Shown here: positions 11,491 to 22,239 of the stretch, piece after piece | Numbering within the stretch: the first letter of the stretch is position 1 | Layout of the letters: each line of letters starts with the position of its first letter | From: Aphelenchoides besseyi | Taxonomy: Eukaryota; Nematoda; Chromadorea; Rhabditida; Aphelenchoididae | Reading direction: 5' to 3' | Assembly (NCBI GenBank): GCA_024699855.1 | Contig: JAMPIQ010000001.1 | Location: 6,076,001-6,140,000 of the forward strand | Length of the DNA stretch: 64,000 bases | Position numbers and translations under genes: made by a program | Notes under the pieces: model-generated | What the model was told of the DNA's origin: nothing | Seen by the model: the letters and a program-made list of their open reading frames with translations, nothing else | The model's database searches: none

Positions 11491-13925
11491 ATGAGCTTCC
11501 ACACGGCGCTCATCCAAAAGTTGTTTCGTGAGTCCGTCGACAGCGATCTCAGCTCACAATTCGTTTTAGAAGAGGAATACAATCGCACAGATCAGACGGT
11601 CGAAGTGCCGGCGAGTTTCCAGTGATAAGAGACATCTACTCTCGATTTCAGTATGCCGCGAACATGAAAGGCGGTGGTGAAGCGTATTTGATGTTCGAAG
11701 TGACACCAAAATCGTTGCCAAAGAAAGGAACTCGGTTCCCGTTGCCGAATGGCACAAAAATTCGATGTTTCAGTCACGATCGGTACTCATTTCCAAGTGC
11801 TCGATGAGCAGATTCTTTTGCAGATACAAAATCGAGGCTCAACTTCACAAAAACGTTTTCGTTGTTCGCAGTCATCGTACGGCTCGCCTCTACGCCATGA
11901 AGATCGAATGGTTGTCGGACGTGAGTCTAAGCAAAAAGCTTTTGGTTTGTTGAACGAGAACCGACTGCTCAAAAGTTCTCTTCAGCGCGAAGTGTTCTGT
12001 TTGACCGATTTGTTGCCACAATCCGAACGCAACAAACGTTTCCTTCCACGTCTCCTCAACAAAGGGCGTGTAACCAATCACTTCAATTTCATTGTCTATA
12101 CACTTTGCTCCTACAACTTGAACGATACTCGTGTGATAATCATGAACAACAACGACTTTACGTGAGTTAATCGACAAGTTAACAGATCGAATTTGTTCAG
12201 GAAATCGGATGCCGCTCGACTATCCGTTCAAACATTTCAAGCCGTCCATGATCTTCATCGGATTGGCTACTATCATCGCAACATTTCGCCCAGCAAATTT
12301 TGTATCGGCTTGAACAAGAACAACTACGTTTACATGATCGATTTCTCGCACTCATTTCGCTTCCATAAAGTCTCAAAAACAAGTCCACCAGTCGTATTCA
12401 AACTCTCCAAGCGGAAATTCCAAGCACGAACGAAACATCGCGGTCAGCTTTATCAACGCAAAGACGACTTGGAATCATGGGTAAGTAGCGAGATGAAGGC
12501 GAATCAACTCGTCTTCAGCTCTATGTATGTTTTGATCTTTTCGGTCGTCACTTGTTGCCGTGGCACGAGGCCTTCACCGACATGAACTTGTTGGCCTACA
12601 AGGAGCGTTTCTTCGCTAATGGCTGTGAGTTCTGGATTATAAGTTGATTACCTGTTCAGCAGATGTGAACGTTTACCAACATGTTCCGCGTCAATTCACT
12701 GCCATAATGCACCAAATCGAGAAGGAACATCCGGATGATCGTCCGGACTATGTCTTCATTGCCACGACTCTCATGTCTATAAAGGAAACGATCGACTTCC
12801 GCTTCTCCACTTACTACGATTTCCAGAAGGTATGCCGATTCAAAACTCTAATTCAAAGCTTTGTAGAAAGATGGAAAAATCGTTGAGCTGAACAACGAGG
12901 AAGAGACCTTGATTATTCCAGATGCTAAAGACGTGATTTTTGCGCCAAGTACAAAAACAAGCAAAAACAAGAAAGTGAGTTCGTAAACCAAACTTCTTAC
13001 TTTGCTCATCTTCAGAATTTTGCGGGCAATGAACAAGAAGATGCGTTTCAAAAAACGGATGTCACGGCACCTTCTGCCTCGAAAGCGTCGGTTCAAATTG
13101 CTGAACCTCCGAAACCTGTACTCACGACTCCAATTCGTTTCACCGGCAAAGTTGAGGCTAAGAACTCTCCGTTCCAATACCCAAAACAACCGCCTAAGCC
13201 GGATGCAGCTTATGTAAATTTGGTGATCAATGGCAACAAGGTCATTGAACAAGGGCCACCACCAGCAGTCAATACGCCACCAATTAGTCCATCACCATTT
13301 AGTCCCACGAGTCCAAGCAATCCGACCAGCCCAAGTCCAAATGCCAGTCCAGTTGCTGATCCGATAGCTAATGTCGATCCATTTCAAGTCGAAAAAGATC
13401 GTGTTAGTCGCGAGAAAAAAGAATTAGAAGCCAAATTAAATGCCGCTAAAATGGGACAATCGAAAGACGAATTGGAGAAAATGCGGCGTGAAAAAGAGGA
13501 GTTGGCGGCAAAGTTGGCAGCTCTACAAGATGGAAAGAACGATCAGGAGCGTTTGGAGCGCGAGCGTCGCGAGAAACAGGAACTCGAGAACAAACTGAAA
13601 AATATGGAGGAAGAGATGCGACTGGAACGGGAACGCAAAGAAAAAGAGAAGTTGGCAGCCAAGTTCGAAGAGATAAAGAAAAATCAAATCAAAGAGGAGT
13701 TAGAGAAGGAACGTCGAGAGAAAGCAGAATTGGAAGCCAAAATAGCTCAGATAGAGGCCCAAAAGAAACTTGATGCTGAAGCAGAAGCTGCAAAGATACG
13801 TTTCTTTCACTTCTCAATCCCATGAATCTTTTCAGGCATCAGAAAGTTCACCAGCTCCTCAACCAACACCGAAACCTGCGGGCGAAAAAATGCCGGTTCA
13901 ATCGAATTATGCCGACAATCATTAG
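11491..13925 (+). CDS. CK1/TTBK-type pseudokinase with charged helical tail
   Basis: Likely exons begin at 11491-11604, 11652-11768, 11833-11920, 11986-12161, 12201-12480, 12519-12624, 12660-12828, 12867-12974, 13017-13800 and a short last exon to 13925. The kinase part has the CK1/TTBK layout: LYAMKIE (beta-3 Lys), LQREVFCLTDL, GRVTNHFNFIVYTL, GYYHRNISPSKFCIG, YMIDFSHSFRF and RKDDLESW. The catalytic HRD is HRN, DFG is DFS, and no glycine-rich loop is visible, so catalysis is unlikely. After the fold come a Ser/Pro-rich linker (residues about 430-480) and about 150 residues of Glu/Arg/Lys helix with repeated REKxELxxKL units. Two junctions (11920/11986 and the last intron) have alternative readings. 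A scaffold role is inference. Confidence 0.75.
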
Positions 13926-14680
13926 GAAATATAAAAACAGAAATAAACGTTTTACTTTGTACGTTTTGCAACGATCACAGTCTGATTTCTAGTCGAAATG
14001 GAGACAAATTATCGTTTGTCTTAACATTAAGTAACGAATTTCTGCTGAATCATTACGTTTGTTGTTAATCGTCAGGATTAGATACGACTGACGTGCTTCA
14101 CAGATCACAAGCTTCTTGTCAGAAAAATTTTTCGTGTGATTCGAAAAAAGCGAGAACATCAATTGAAATGAAAGTACTCGTTTTCTTGTTCCTTACCACC
14201 AGAACAAGTCGTGAATATGCATCGAAATCGCGAGCATCCCAAACACTTCAGAGTTGAAGACGTTTACGTATAGTCGCTTGCTGATGATCCGTGACCAAAA
14301 AGGGGTTCATGAAAAATTTCAAGCTGTTCGTCTACGTACACAATCAAAGTCGTTGAACTTGCGAGAGAACTACTGTGCAATCGGATTTGAAGTTGTTGTA
14401 TTCAATTACGCGTTTCCAGTCGAAAACGATTCCGAAATTTGACATCGATGCGAAAAATTCAATTTTCTTTACATCTCACCATTTTTGCGTGCTTTCTTTC
14501 CAATCAAAGCAATTTCAAAGTGATTTCAGGAAAGTAGCAATTTCACGCAAAGGGCAAAAAAAGAAAAACAACGTGAAATTTTTTTGGATCGTTATTTTCC
14601 CTACATTTTCCCTTGGAATCGAGGACGAGAGACCAAAAAAGCACGCAATTTGCGTGGACTTCAAAGGCCCATAAGTCCAC
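13926..14680. other. intergenic; no gene seen
   Basis: AATAAA for the pseudokinase gene is at about 13941. The rest has short frames only, without splice-compatible neighbours or motifs. Confidence 0.4.
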
Positions 14681-14878
14681 GCAGGGTACCCCATAGCAAA
14701 AACTGATAACACCATCAGATTTCTCTTGAAAAGGCGCGTTTTTTTGGCATACAGTATGCGTGAATATCGCGTGGTGGCTAATGAGCCTTCCCTTGTTAGC
14801 TTCTTTTTACAGAATCTTCATACAATGGCTGGTTAAAAAGTTACAGCACGATTGCCCTTTTTTGAGACACCCTGTAGT
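14681..14878. mobile_element. possible mariner-like non-coding remnant
   Basis: The right edge, ending GAGACACCCTGTA, is the inverse of the TACAGGGTGTCTC-type end seen in mariner-like elements. The left edge carries an imperfect CAGGGTACCCC. The interior has no transposase frame. A similar end (CACAGGGTGTCCCAG) occurs at about 50594 in this window. This could be a short non-autonomous element or chance similarity. Confidence 0.3.
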
Positions 14879-15016
14879 TAATCATGTAGGCAATTTAGTT
14901 TCTGGGTTCAGATGGTTTTAAACCCTCTTGATCCGAATGTTAATATGCTACTACACGTCTTCGATATTCTTGTTAAAGAAGGATTCTTATGATGCAATGA
15001 CTAGAATAACTATTGG

Positions 15017-15280
15017 ATGGTCAAGTGCACGGACGATCGTATGATTATTGAATTCACGAGATCTAATGGTCGAAAACTGGTCCTTATCCCCGATAATTTG
15101 TTTCAATACAGCCAAAGACTACCAGCGTGGTGTATAGTTTTGGTTAGTGTGTCTGAATCCGGTTCCAATTTTCCCGTCGAATGGTCTCTAGGAACTTATT
15201 TTGCTAATGTTCATTGTCATCAATACGATTTCGGAATTCGAACGTTTGCTATTGGGAGCAAAAGCAACCACTTGGTTTAA
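15017..15280 (+). pseudogene. C-terminal fragment of an aspartic protease
   Basis: The open frame reads MVKCTDDRMIIEFTR at its start and WSLGTYFANVHCHQYDFG near its end. This matches the pattern of pepsin-type C-termini, where a Cys-containing strand and an Ile/Pro strand are followed by W-x-LGxxFxRxxxxxxD. I see neither a catalytic DTG region nor N-terminal exons upstream, and a mobile-element-like end lies just before it. It is probably a truncated relic. Confidence 0.4.
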
Positions 15281-15685
15281 AGTCTGACAGTTGATTTGCT
15301 ATTGGAAAAAATTACTTGCTAACAAAACATTTGAAGAATTGTTGTTATAATCAACTAAAAGACAACAAAGATCATTACTCGTTCTGACGCTTACGAAGCT
15401 CTTGACACACTTTTGTTTTGGTTTATGATAAACTTGAAAGATTCGAAGATGAATAGTGCCTTTAATTTCAAATCTACAGTTGTATTTTAAATGTTCGATA
15501 TACAGAAACTCTAATTCATTTCCGTGACAACCTTTTGTGAGTTTTCTCGTTGAAATTGCAACGATACAGCGAGGAGAAGTTTGCTTAATTCTGAGTTTTA
15601 CGGCAACATTGCATGCAGTTGATTTCATTAACACATTTGAATCACAACAGTTTTTGAGTGATTAACTTGGATCCATGGATTGGGC

Positions 15686-16204
15686 TCATGGACAAAAGGT
15701 AATGGTGAATTGACCACCAGTTGGCGCGCCATGAGTCTTCCAATCTTCGCCGGGATTATGATACGCGTCCGGACAATTTCTGAAAAACGATCTCATTTGA
15801 AAACCACTTCAAACCTACTGATCATAACAAACAATTGTATCGCCGTTAGTCTTTTCGAGTTTCATTGGAGTGTTGAAGCCGTCGATCACGCTTATATCGT
15901 AGTAGTCGTTGTTATGTCCGCCGTTGATGGTTATTTCGGCCTCAGTTGATTGGGCTGAACATTTTACCTACATCTGCACAATACACCTGAACCAACCGCT
16001 GTATCCATTACGAAAGTTAAGTCCCGGCTTAGTGTCGTAACTTTTGTCGCACTCTTGATTGGGTTGTAAAGTGCAGAGATGGTTTGGACCTCCTTGTTGG
16101 TCGGTAACGGTCACCTCGACTGGAGAAGTGCAATGGTTTCGAACAACAACTTTCGTGCTATGAACTCCAATGGCCATGAGCATCAAGAGGCCCAAAACCT
16201 TCAT
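15686..16204 (-). CDS. small secreted thaumatin-like protein
   Basis: Three exons on the minus strand: from 16204 to about 15980, then to 15819, then 15779-15686. A signal peptide (MKVLGLLMLMAIGVHS) is followed by TKVVVRNHCTSPVEVTV and then AEITINGG, YYDISVIDGFNTPMKLE, CYDQNCPDAY and a terminal GGQFTITFCP. These are the thaumatin/PR-5 blocks, including the typical VDGFN and terminal ITFCP. At roughly 150 residues it is the small form that lacks the domain II loop of about 210-residue members. Thaumatin-like proteins are secreted and often defence-linked; glucan binding is a family property, not shown here. The first junction is ambiguous between two nearby donors. A TATAAAA box reads on this strand at 16280-16286. 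Confidence 0.82.
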
Positions 16205-16279
16205 TCTAAACTTGTTAGTCGTTTGAAGAAATCTGTCAAGCGTATTGAAGAGTGTTAATGTCGATATCTTTTTGCTTCG

Positions 16280-16286
16280 TTTTATA
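16280..16286 (-). promoter_or_regulatory. TATA box of the thaumatin-like gene
   Basis: TATAAAA on the minus strand lies about 75 bp upstream of the predicted start at 16204. Confidence 0.4.
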
Positions 16287-16602
16287 GCCCGTGTCTTCAC
16301 ATGCTCTGACGCAACTCGAACAGGATTTTTGTTATTGGCGTTCAATGATTAACGCGAATGCGGTAGTGGAAAAAACGATTAAATCAGATAGCCGACTGAA
16401 ACGGAACTTCATTCACGATCAACCTTCGAAGAATGCGAAGCTTAGGCGCTGGCTAGTTACAGAGTTCTCGAGTTGTTTTGGTTCTAAGCTTTAGATTAAA
16501 GATGGCTAATAAACACCGTATTCGTTGTGTTGAGATAATTAGCGCGCAAGAACGTTTATTTCCACACTAGTAATTGCATTTCAAATGTTCACACAAGCAC
16601 CT

Positions 16603-16902
16603 TCACTTCTGCTCTTCCTTCAAGCTTGCTAACTCCTGCTCTTTTCTTTCGAACCACTTCCGACGCCTGTAATTCGTGATTGTAAAAAGCAAAATTGTTG
16701 TAAACATACTTTCTGACAATTCTTCTTTATCGTCATTGAGCTTTGGCGCCGGAGATTTTGCATAATACTCGAAAACTCTTCCGTAGGATCTCCAGCCCAC
16801 CCTTTTGCGAGGCTCCACTAACATTCGTTCGAACATATGCCTGAAGGCTTGAGCAACAATTTGACTTTGCCTTCGGGTTTCCCCTTTTCTTCTTTTATCC
16901 AT
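16603..16902 (-). CDS. small basic protein of unknown function
   Basis: The minus-strand frame starts MDKRRKGETRRQSQIVAQAF, continues through VEPRKRVGWRSYGRVFEYYA, crosses an intron around 16665-16720 and ends with a charged helix RRKWFERKEQELASLKEEQK. After splicing it is about 85 residues. AATAAA on the same strand at about 16557 fits the 3' end. There is no signal peptide or membrane segment. Charge and size would suit a small mitochondrial or ribosome-associated protein, but I do not recognise a family. The intron donor is uncertain. Confidence 0.45.
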   Translation of the reverse strand: MDKRRKGETRRQSQIVAQAFRHMFERMLVEPRKRVGWRSYGRVFEYYAKSPAPKLNDDKEELSESMFTTILLFTITNYRRRKWFERKEQELASLKEEQK

Positions 16903-17602
16903 TGACGCGCAGTTCTAAAAAATTCGATTATTATTGTCAACGTTACTTCGGTTGTCTTAGTGTTCCGCTCCTAGAATTTTTAGTATTTGAAGGTTGATGG
17001 TCGACGGTTTGGATGTCAGTAGGACCTATGCCCGCCGTCAAAGGATCGGATAAACGGCTTATTAGAGCATCGTTAACAACAAGGAAAGGGGACGTGGGCC
17101 AATGTCGAGCGACCGCTCGCGACGGGGCCTGACTAGAATGAAGTGGGGTGGAGGTTTCAGAGCGGCTGTTCCTACTTGTCGATCAATGACTTGGACAAGT
17201 AAATAAACGGTGGCCCCCTCTTCAGGAGGCCTCCCTTTCAATTCACACCGAGCACCGATTTCATGATCTTATTCCATACTTGCCCGATTTCCAGAAAGTT
17301 TCTGTCTCGACACGATTATGGCAATCTCCCTCTACCGTTTCGCGTCACAACAGAGTCTACTGAATGTTGTTATTTTTATTCGTTTCATCCTACTCCCTAC
17401 ACTCCTAATCGCTCCGTTTAGTTGTAGAAATTGTCTAGTGAAATAAACTCTTTTCTAATCCAAGTTCTGAGACAGAACAACTTCTTTTGTCTTCTAACAA
17501 TCCGAAACGATGATAAACAACACAATTTTTAAGTTCCTAATAACAGAAAACAACAACTTAACTACAATCTAACACCAACCATAACAACAAAAAAGACGAG
17601 CA

Positions 17603-18231
17603 TTAGTCATGTGGACGACGGCGTTGCCGTGATGTGATGATGTTCAAAAGAACATCGTCGGCGCGAAGACCATTTTGTTCGTTCACTTCATAGCCGGAAA
17701 TCATGAAACGTCCATAAATTCGAACTCGTTGGCCGCGAATCATCTGTACTTGCATGTCTTGTGACTTGGATTACTCTGCTGGTGGTTTTGATATCGGTTT
17801 TACTTGTTAGTTGAGGTCTGATTTGCGTAATTATTTCCCGCTTGTTGACCTTTTTTTATTTGATTTCCGTGTTACATGATGAATCTTAAGAGGATATTTG
17901 GCACTGAAAGAGTCTTTCAAAAACAATCAGTCAACAGAAGTTCGTTTCTATTCTTGATTGTCGATGGCGATTGGTTTCTAGCATCAGTTTTTGTTCTTAA
18001 TGAGCAGGTTTTTCGCATAAATTGCCGCCATGATGTTGAAATGTTTGGTTATAACAACGTCTAAGGTTCGTTAAGATTTCGTTTATTCAGCAGTACAGTC
18101 AATGGATTCTTCTGTTCATTACGTCGTTTCACTGTGGATGTTTGTTTGTTGAGATTCAGTTTCCTTATTAACCTGCACTTGTTTGTAAAGTATTAAGGGT
18201 GCCTATAAGTCGAATTGCCTTGTTCATTGCA
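17603..18231 (-). CDS. possible mitochondrial single-stranded DNA-binding protein (incomplete model)
   Basis: The C-terminal exon (17755-17603) reads MIRGQRVRIYGRFMISGYEV and then ADDVLLN. This fits the SSB/OB-fold pattern KGxxVxIxGRLxxxxYE...ADxVxxL. Upstream on the same strand MNKAIRLIGTL resembles the first SSB strand (NKVxLIGRLG), and a 47-nt intron leads in phase to NEQKNPLTVLL, which resembles the KNPVTIF strand of mitochondrial SSB. I could not connect the middle exons, which should include a conserved WHR region. It may be a real gene with unrecognised exons or a degraded copy. Confidence 0.35.
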
Positions 18232-18818
18232 ATCTCAGTGTTTTTCTTTACATCCAACATCTTATTTCTTGCACGATTTAAACGAAATTTGAGCCGTTTT
18301 GGGATCAACTTCTTTCGATTTTTCACGGCGCCGGGACTCTGTAGCAGCATCTCGACTGCGCGTCTCAATGGCATGGCGATCGTATTATATTTGCATTCAT
18401 CCAATCAAATCTACGACATGAAATCGCACTTGTCAACGACAAATCCCCAAACGCCAAAACTCACGACTACGCTCAAAAGCAAAGAAAAAAAGCGATCGCC
18501 CTTCGACCAAGTCGCAGACATCGCGTCGCTGAGTGTCTGCGGAAAAGTGCGTTTTTGTTTACAACACAACACGCGATTTGGACATTGAAATTGGAAGACT
18601 CGGAAGAAGAAGTTGACCGAAACGATCAACCTTCGTGGAGTGGGAATCTGGACTTGCAAGTTTCAGACGACCACACATCTCGAACACCAGTCATCACTTC
18701 TGGGCCGACGAGTTATTCGCGTGGGAGCAGGTGCTCCAACAGAGTTTGTTCGTGAACTTGGAACGGAGGCTGATCAGTCGAACCGAATGCTGTTCTCGAT
18801 CTATGACTGCAATTTGGA

Positions 18819-18825
18819 TATAAAA
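18819..18825 (+). promoter_or_regulatory. TATA box of the glycine-rich protein gene
   Basis: TATAAAA is 71 bp before the ATG at 18896, with a pyrimidine-rich stretch between them where transcription could start. Confidence 0.5.
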
Positions 18826-18895
18826 GCGGCAATGAAGATGTTCAGAAACACATCCGCTTCTGCTCCAGTCCACTCACTCATCCGCTCTCCAAATC

Positions 18896-19303
18896 ATGCG
18901 ATTGATTTTGTTGTTCGTCTTGTTGCTCGTGATTGTAGGCACTGGTAAGTGATTGGGCATTCGGCGAGTTGATTGAGTGATTGCAGTTCTTGCTCGCGGT
19001 CGACAACAACGAAATCGCGGCGGTGGAAACGGTGGAATGATGGGCGGACAGAATGGTGGCCAGAGTGAAGGAGGAAATCAGAATGGAGGGCGTGGTGGAG
19101 GTCGTGGTGGAGGCCGTGGTGGTCAACGACAAGGTCGAGGTGGTAATCAACGAGGTCGCGGCGGCAAGCAACGTGGTCGAGGAGGTAACAAGAAAGGTCG
19201 AGGCGGAAATCAAGGCGGCAGAAGCGAAGACCAAATGGGAGGCGGAAATCAAATGAGCGGCGGAAACCAAATGGGAGGTCAATTTGGTGGAGACGATCAG
19301 TGA
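18896..19303 (+). CDS. secreted glycine/RGG-rich protein
   Basis: Exon 18896-18944 encodes most of a signal peptide (MRLILLFVLLLVIVGTVLA) and exon 18987-19303 the rest. The mature protein of about 100 residues is made of GGN, GRGG and QRGRGG repeats, with Met and Gln near the end and an acidic last tripeptide. Nematode proteins of this type include cuticle-associated and antimicrobial glycine-rich peptides; which applies here cannot be told. The RGG repeats are those of nucleic-acid-binding proteins, but the signal peptide argues for secretion. AATAAA follows at about 19341. Confidence 0.8.
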
Positions 19304-19547
19304 TTTCTGAGAACTCATTTGCGTGCTTAATTAATTGTTGAATAAACACACGTGTATGAACGGCATCTGGATAGAACAAGTGCATGATTTCTAATTGACA
19401 GTGTTTTTCGTGAACTACCAACTCGGACGATCAACAGCCGGCATTTGAATGCCGATTAGTTGAATAGTCGATTGTCGAAAACAAGTTAATCTCTTTGCAC
19501 GGTACATTCGGCTAGCAGCCGGTCACTATCGAACATCACCAATCAAA

Positions 19548-19964
19548 ATGTCTCGTTCTTCGATTGCCATCTTCTTTTCTCTTCTCGTCATTTCGACTCA
19601 CACTCTTCCAGTGAGTAGCAGTCAGGGATCTCCATTGCTCGGCAATCTCGTCGGAAATGTTTTGGGAACCGTCGACGGAGTGGCTGCAAACGCTCAGCCA
19701 GTGGTTGGCGAGGTCATCGGTCTGTTGGGCAGCTGCAAACGACCCGGAGCTTTGACCAAGATCGTCAAACTGCTCAACTTGCCCGGAACCGTTGATCCCG
19801 CCCGATTCGTCCAATTGCTCTCAATTTTGACTCAATTGGATTCAATTCTTACTCAAACCACCTGCACTGTTGACTCGTTGGTGCCGTTGGAAGGTGGCAG
19901 TAAATCGGGTAGTGGTCTTGATGAACTGTTGGAGGAGCTGGGAACAATTCTAAACATCCCATAA
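19548..19964 (+). CDS. secreted leucine-rich hydrophobic protein, unknown family
   Basis: A single open frame of 138 codons starts with a signal peptide (MSRSSIAIFFSLLVISTHTL). The mature part is rich in Leu, Val, Gly and Thr, has two Cys (GSCKRPG and QTTCTVD) that could pair, and a short Gly/Ser linker before the end. The 5' region carries no clear TATA. I do not recognise the family. A region just downstream has similar composition but a broken frame (see findings). Confidence 0.65.
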   Translation: MSRSSIAIFFSLLVISTHTLPVSSSQGSPLLGNLVGNVLGTVDGVAANAQPVVGEVIGLLGSCKRPGALTKIVKLLNLPGTVDPARFVQLLSILTQLDSILTQTTCTVDSLVPLEGGSKSGSGLDELLEELGTILNIP

Positions 19965-20004
19965 AACGTTGATTGCTTTCCTTCCTTTAAAGTCTGTTAA
20001 CAGC

Positions 20005-20350
20005 CGTCGAGAAGCTTTTGGATCAGTTGTTCGGAAATGTTAGCGGACTGTTGGATCAGCTCCTGGGCGATGCACTGGTTCGGTTGACGGAGTGTCGATA
20101 TCTTGAACCTCGTCCTGAACAACTTGACCGGACTGTTGGGAATCCCAGAGGGGTGTTGCCGTTGGATTTCATTGAACAACTGATGCCCCAGTTGCAAAAG
20201 GTTTTCGAGAAAAATTGGGATCGGGATTGCCGGTCGGATTGTAAATTATTTAGTCAACTAAACATGATCAATGACAACTGTTGCCTTAAACAAATTGAGC
20301 ATAACGATTTAAATATAATGGTTAGTCTTACAGTAAACGATGAACTTTGA
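20005..20350 (+). pseudogene. possible broken paralogue of the upstream secreted protein
   Basis: After a TTAACAG acceptor-like site the frame reads EKLLDQLFGNVSGLLDQLLG, then a second frame carries DILNLVLNNLTGLLGIPEG. Both pieces share the Leu/Gly-rich style and the terminal ILN..P pattern of the protein at 19548-19964. They are out of phase with each other and no intron joins them cleanly. It may be a decayed tandem copy or an alternative 3' exon. Confidence 0.3.
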
Positions 20351-20749
20351 ATTTCGAGTCACTCAGAAGCTTGACACGAAAGATTTTCTTAAGCAAACCT
20401 AAGACATCTCGTTCAACTTCCAAATTACAATTCTGAAGTCGAAGATGTTTTTCATAACACTGTCAATGTGCTCTTGTCTCGTTGTCTAAACGCTTGTTTT
20501 TGAGCTTGCAGCTCGTGAGCTGCTTACTGGTGTATTCACGATCTTCGAGTTTAATCAACCGCTTTTCTTTGTCACTTCGAAGTTAGTTCTCTTATCTATC
20601 AGCTCTTACCGCTTGTATTTACATTGTCGTAAATGAAAGAAGAGATCGTTGAACTCTCAAAATTGCTTACATCATTAAATTGTCAACTACAATATGAATT
20701 CATTTGAACAATTCGATCATATTGCAACATTTTTATTGATCATACACAA

Positions 20750-22239
20750 TTAGCGTAGGGCTTTTGCAAAGCCAATAGTACGGGTTTCAATGTTGTGGAC
20801 CTGACAGTATGCGCGGGTGAAAGGAGTTCCCAAAACCCAAAGATCGATGGTACTATAGCCAACCAATAATACTTCGCAGTCACCATTATGGAGGTTTGAA
20901 AGCAGGTATTGGGAAGGAATGGTGTACAGATGCCCATTGACGATGAAATGGATTGTTAGATCAGCATCGCATTTAACAACGTGACCTCCATCAACAGCTC
21001 TTGCTCCTATTATATCCATGATTTTGTCGACGGTTTTTTCGGGGGGGGCGGCGATTAAATTACTACCCCGAATCTATAAATGAGAATAAGACAAATGTGA
21101 TTCTCTGACTCTACCGGAAACCACTTTAAAGGGCTTCGCTATACGTGCAGAGCCAATTTGTAACTGAGACACAGTGAACTGCCAATGTTCTGCTATCTCT
21201 GACTGTTAAATGGTGTGCAAAATTATTGACTTACAATTAGGATTAACGTCAACATAATCCTTAACTTCACCGCAGTTATGTGTATCTAGCGCCCCAAACG
21301 TTATCACACCGCTTTCTTGGCACTCTTCATAATTTGGACAATTTCGCATGTGGATCGTAAAGATTGGAGCATCAAGAACCCCTTGACGCCAAGCCTCATG
21401 CATCACCGAGCTATATTTCGCCGTCGGCTTAACTGAACTTCCAAGACCAAGAATACCCTACAAGAACTCAAAAATTTTAATCGAATCTACATACCTCATC
21501 ACCAAGTTCCATCACTTCACCGGCACCAAACGTAATTGGTTCTGGAAAACGTAATGTACTTCCAAACTAAAATAAGCTCTTAGCAAAACACTTGTCGTTA
21601 AACTAACCGTAAAATAATCCTTGTAGTAATGACCACGAGCCGAACCAGTGCCTGTAGTTTCAAAGAAATTTGATTGTTTTTTTCATTTACAGACCGTATC
21701 TAACTTTGAAGGGTTTATTAGTTGGCTCTGCGGTAACAGATCCTTCGGGATCGTAAAGCCCGAAATCCCCACCGCAATACTTGGCGTTAGGACCTAAACA
21801 TACAGATGTCATTTGATCGACTGTTTCACCACAAACCCGACGATATGCAACCTTTTTTCGGTATCCAGAAAATGCTGGAACCTAAGTACCGGCTGAATAG
21901 AGAGACTGAGGAATGCTAACCTGTATCGAATAGCTAAAACATTGAAGCCAATGAACATTCAAACATTTCGCCCACTTACCACAGTAAAAGGTACCGGTGG
22001 TGTCCCTACGTATACGGTTCCTGAACAGTTTAATGTGATTATGGCCAACTTGATTGCAGACCCGTATACTGCTGAGTGTTATCCAGAGTTAAAGCTTGAC
22101 TATAGACATCGCTCAGTCTCAGCGTGTTGTTGCGTTGAACGCGTTTGACTGCTCGAACATCAACTGACCATGAGCCCGCATCAACCAACATCACAAGAGC
22201 ATAACCAATTAAGAAACCGAACACCAACATCGAAGACAT
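20750..22239 (-). pseudogene. pepsin-type aspartic protease with frameshift at the second catalytic motif
   Basis: From 22239 downward: a signal peptide (MSSMLVFGFLIGYALVMLV), QQYTGTVYVGTPPVPFTV, the first active site LFDTGSSIFWIP (at a junction of two small exons), YGTGSARGHYYKDYF, GILGLGSSVKP, CPNYEEC, EHWQFTVSQLQIGSARI, then the second active site DSG and finally SNLIAAP...WVLGTPFTRAYC...IGFA. All introns I resolved are 31-45 nt with canonical ends. At the second motif the exon reads GAT TCG GGG then one extra base before AGT AAT TTA, so the frame breaks inside a run of four G (minus strand; 21066-21069 on +). With one G fewer the motif would continue normally. Either a pseudogene or a sequence error. 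Confidence 0.75.

Noticed and set aside
17876..18064. + strand frame of 62 codons
   Set aside because: It lies opposite the region between the possible SSB exons and has no motif or splice support.
18894..19421. Long minus-strand frames across the glycine-rich gene (Ser/Thr- and His/Asp-rich)
   Set aside because: They are the complement of GGN/RGG repeats; the + strand has a signal peptide, intron and TATA box.
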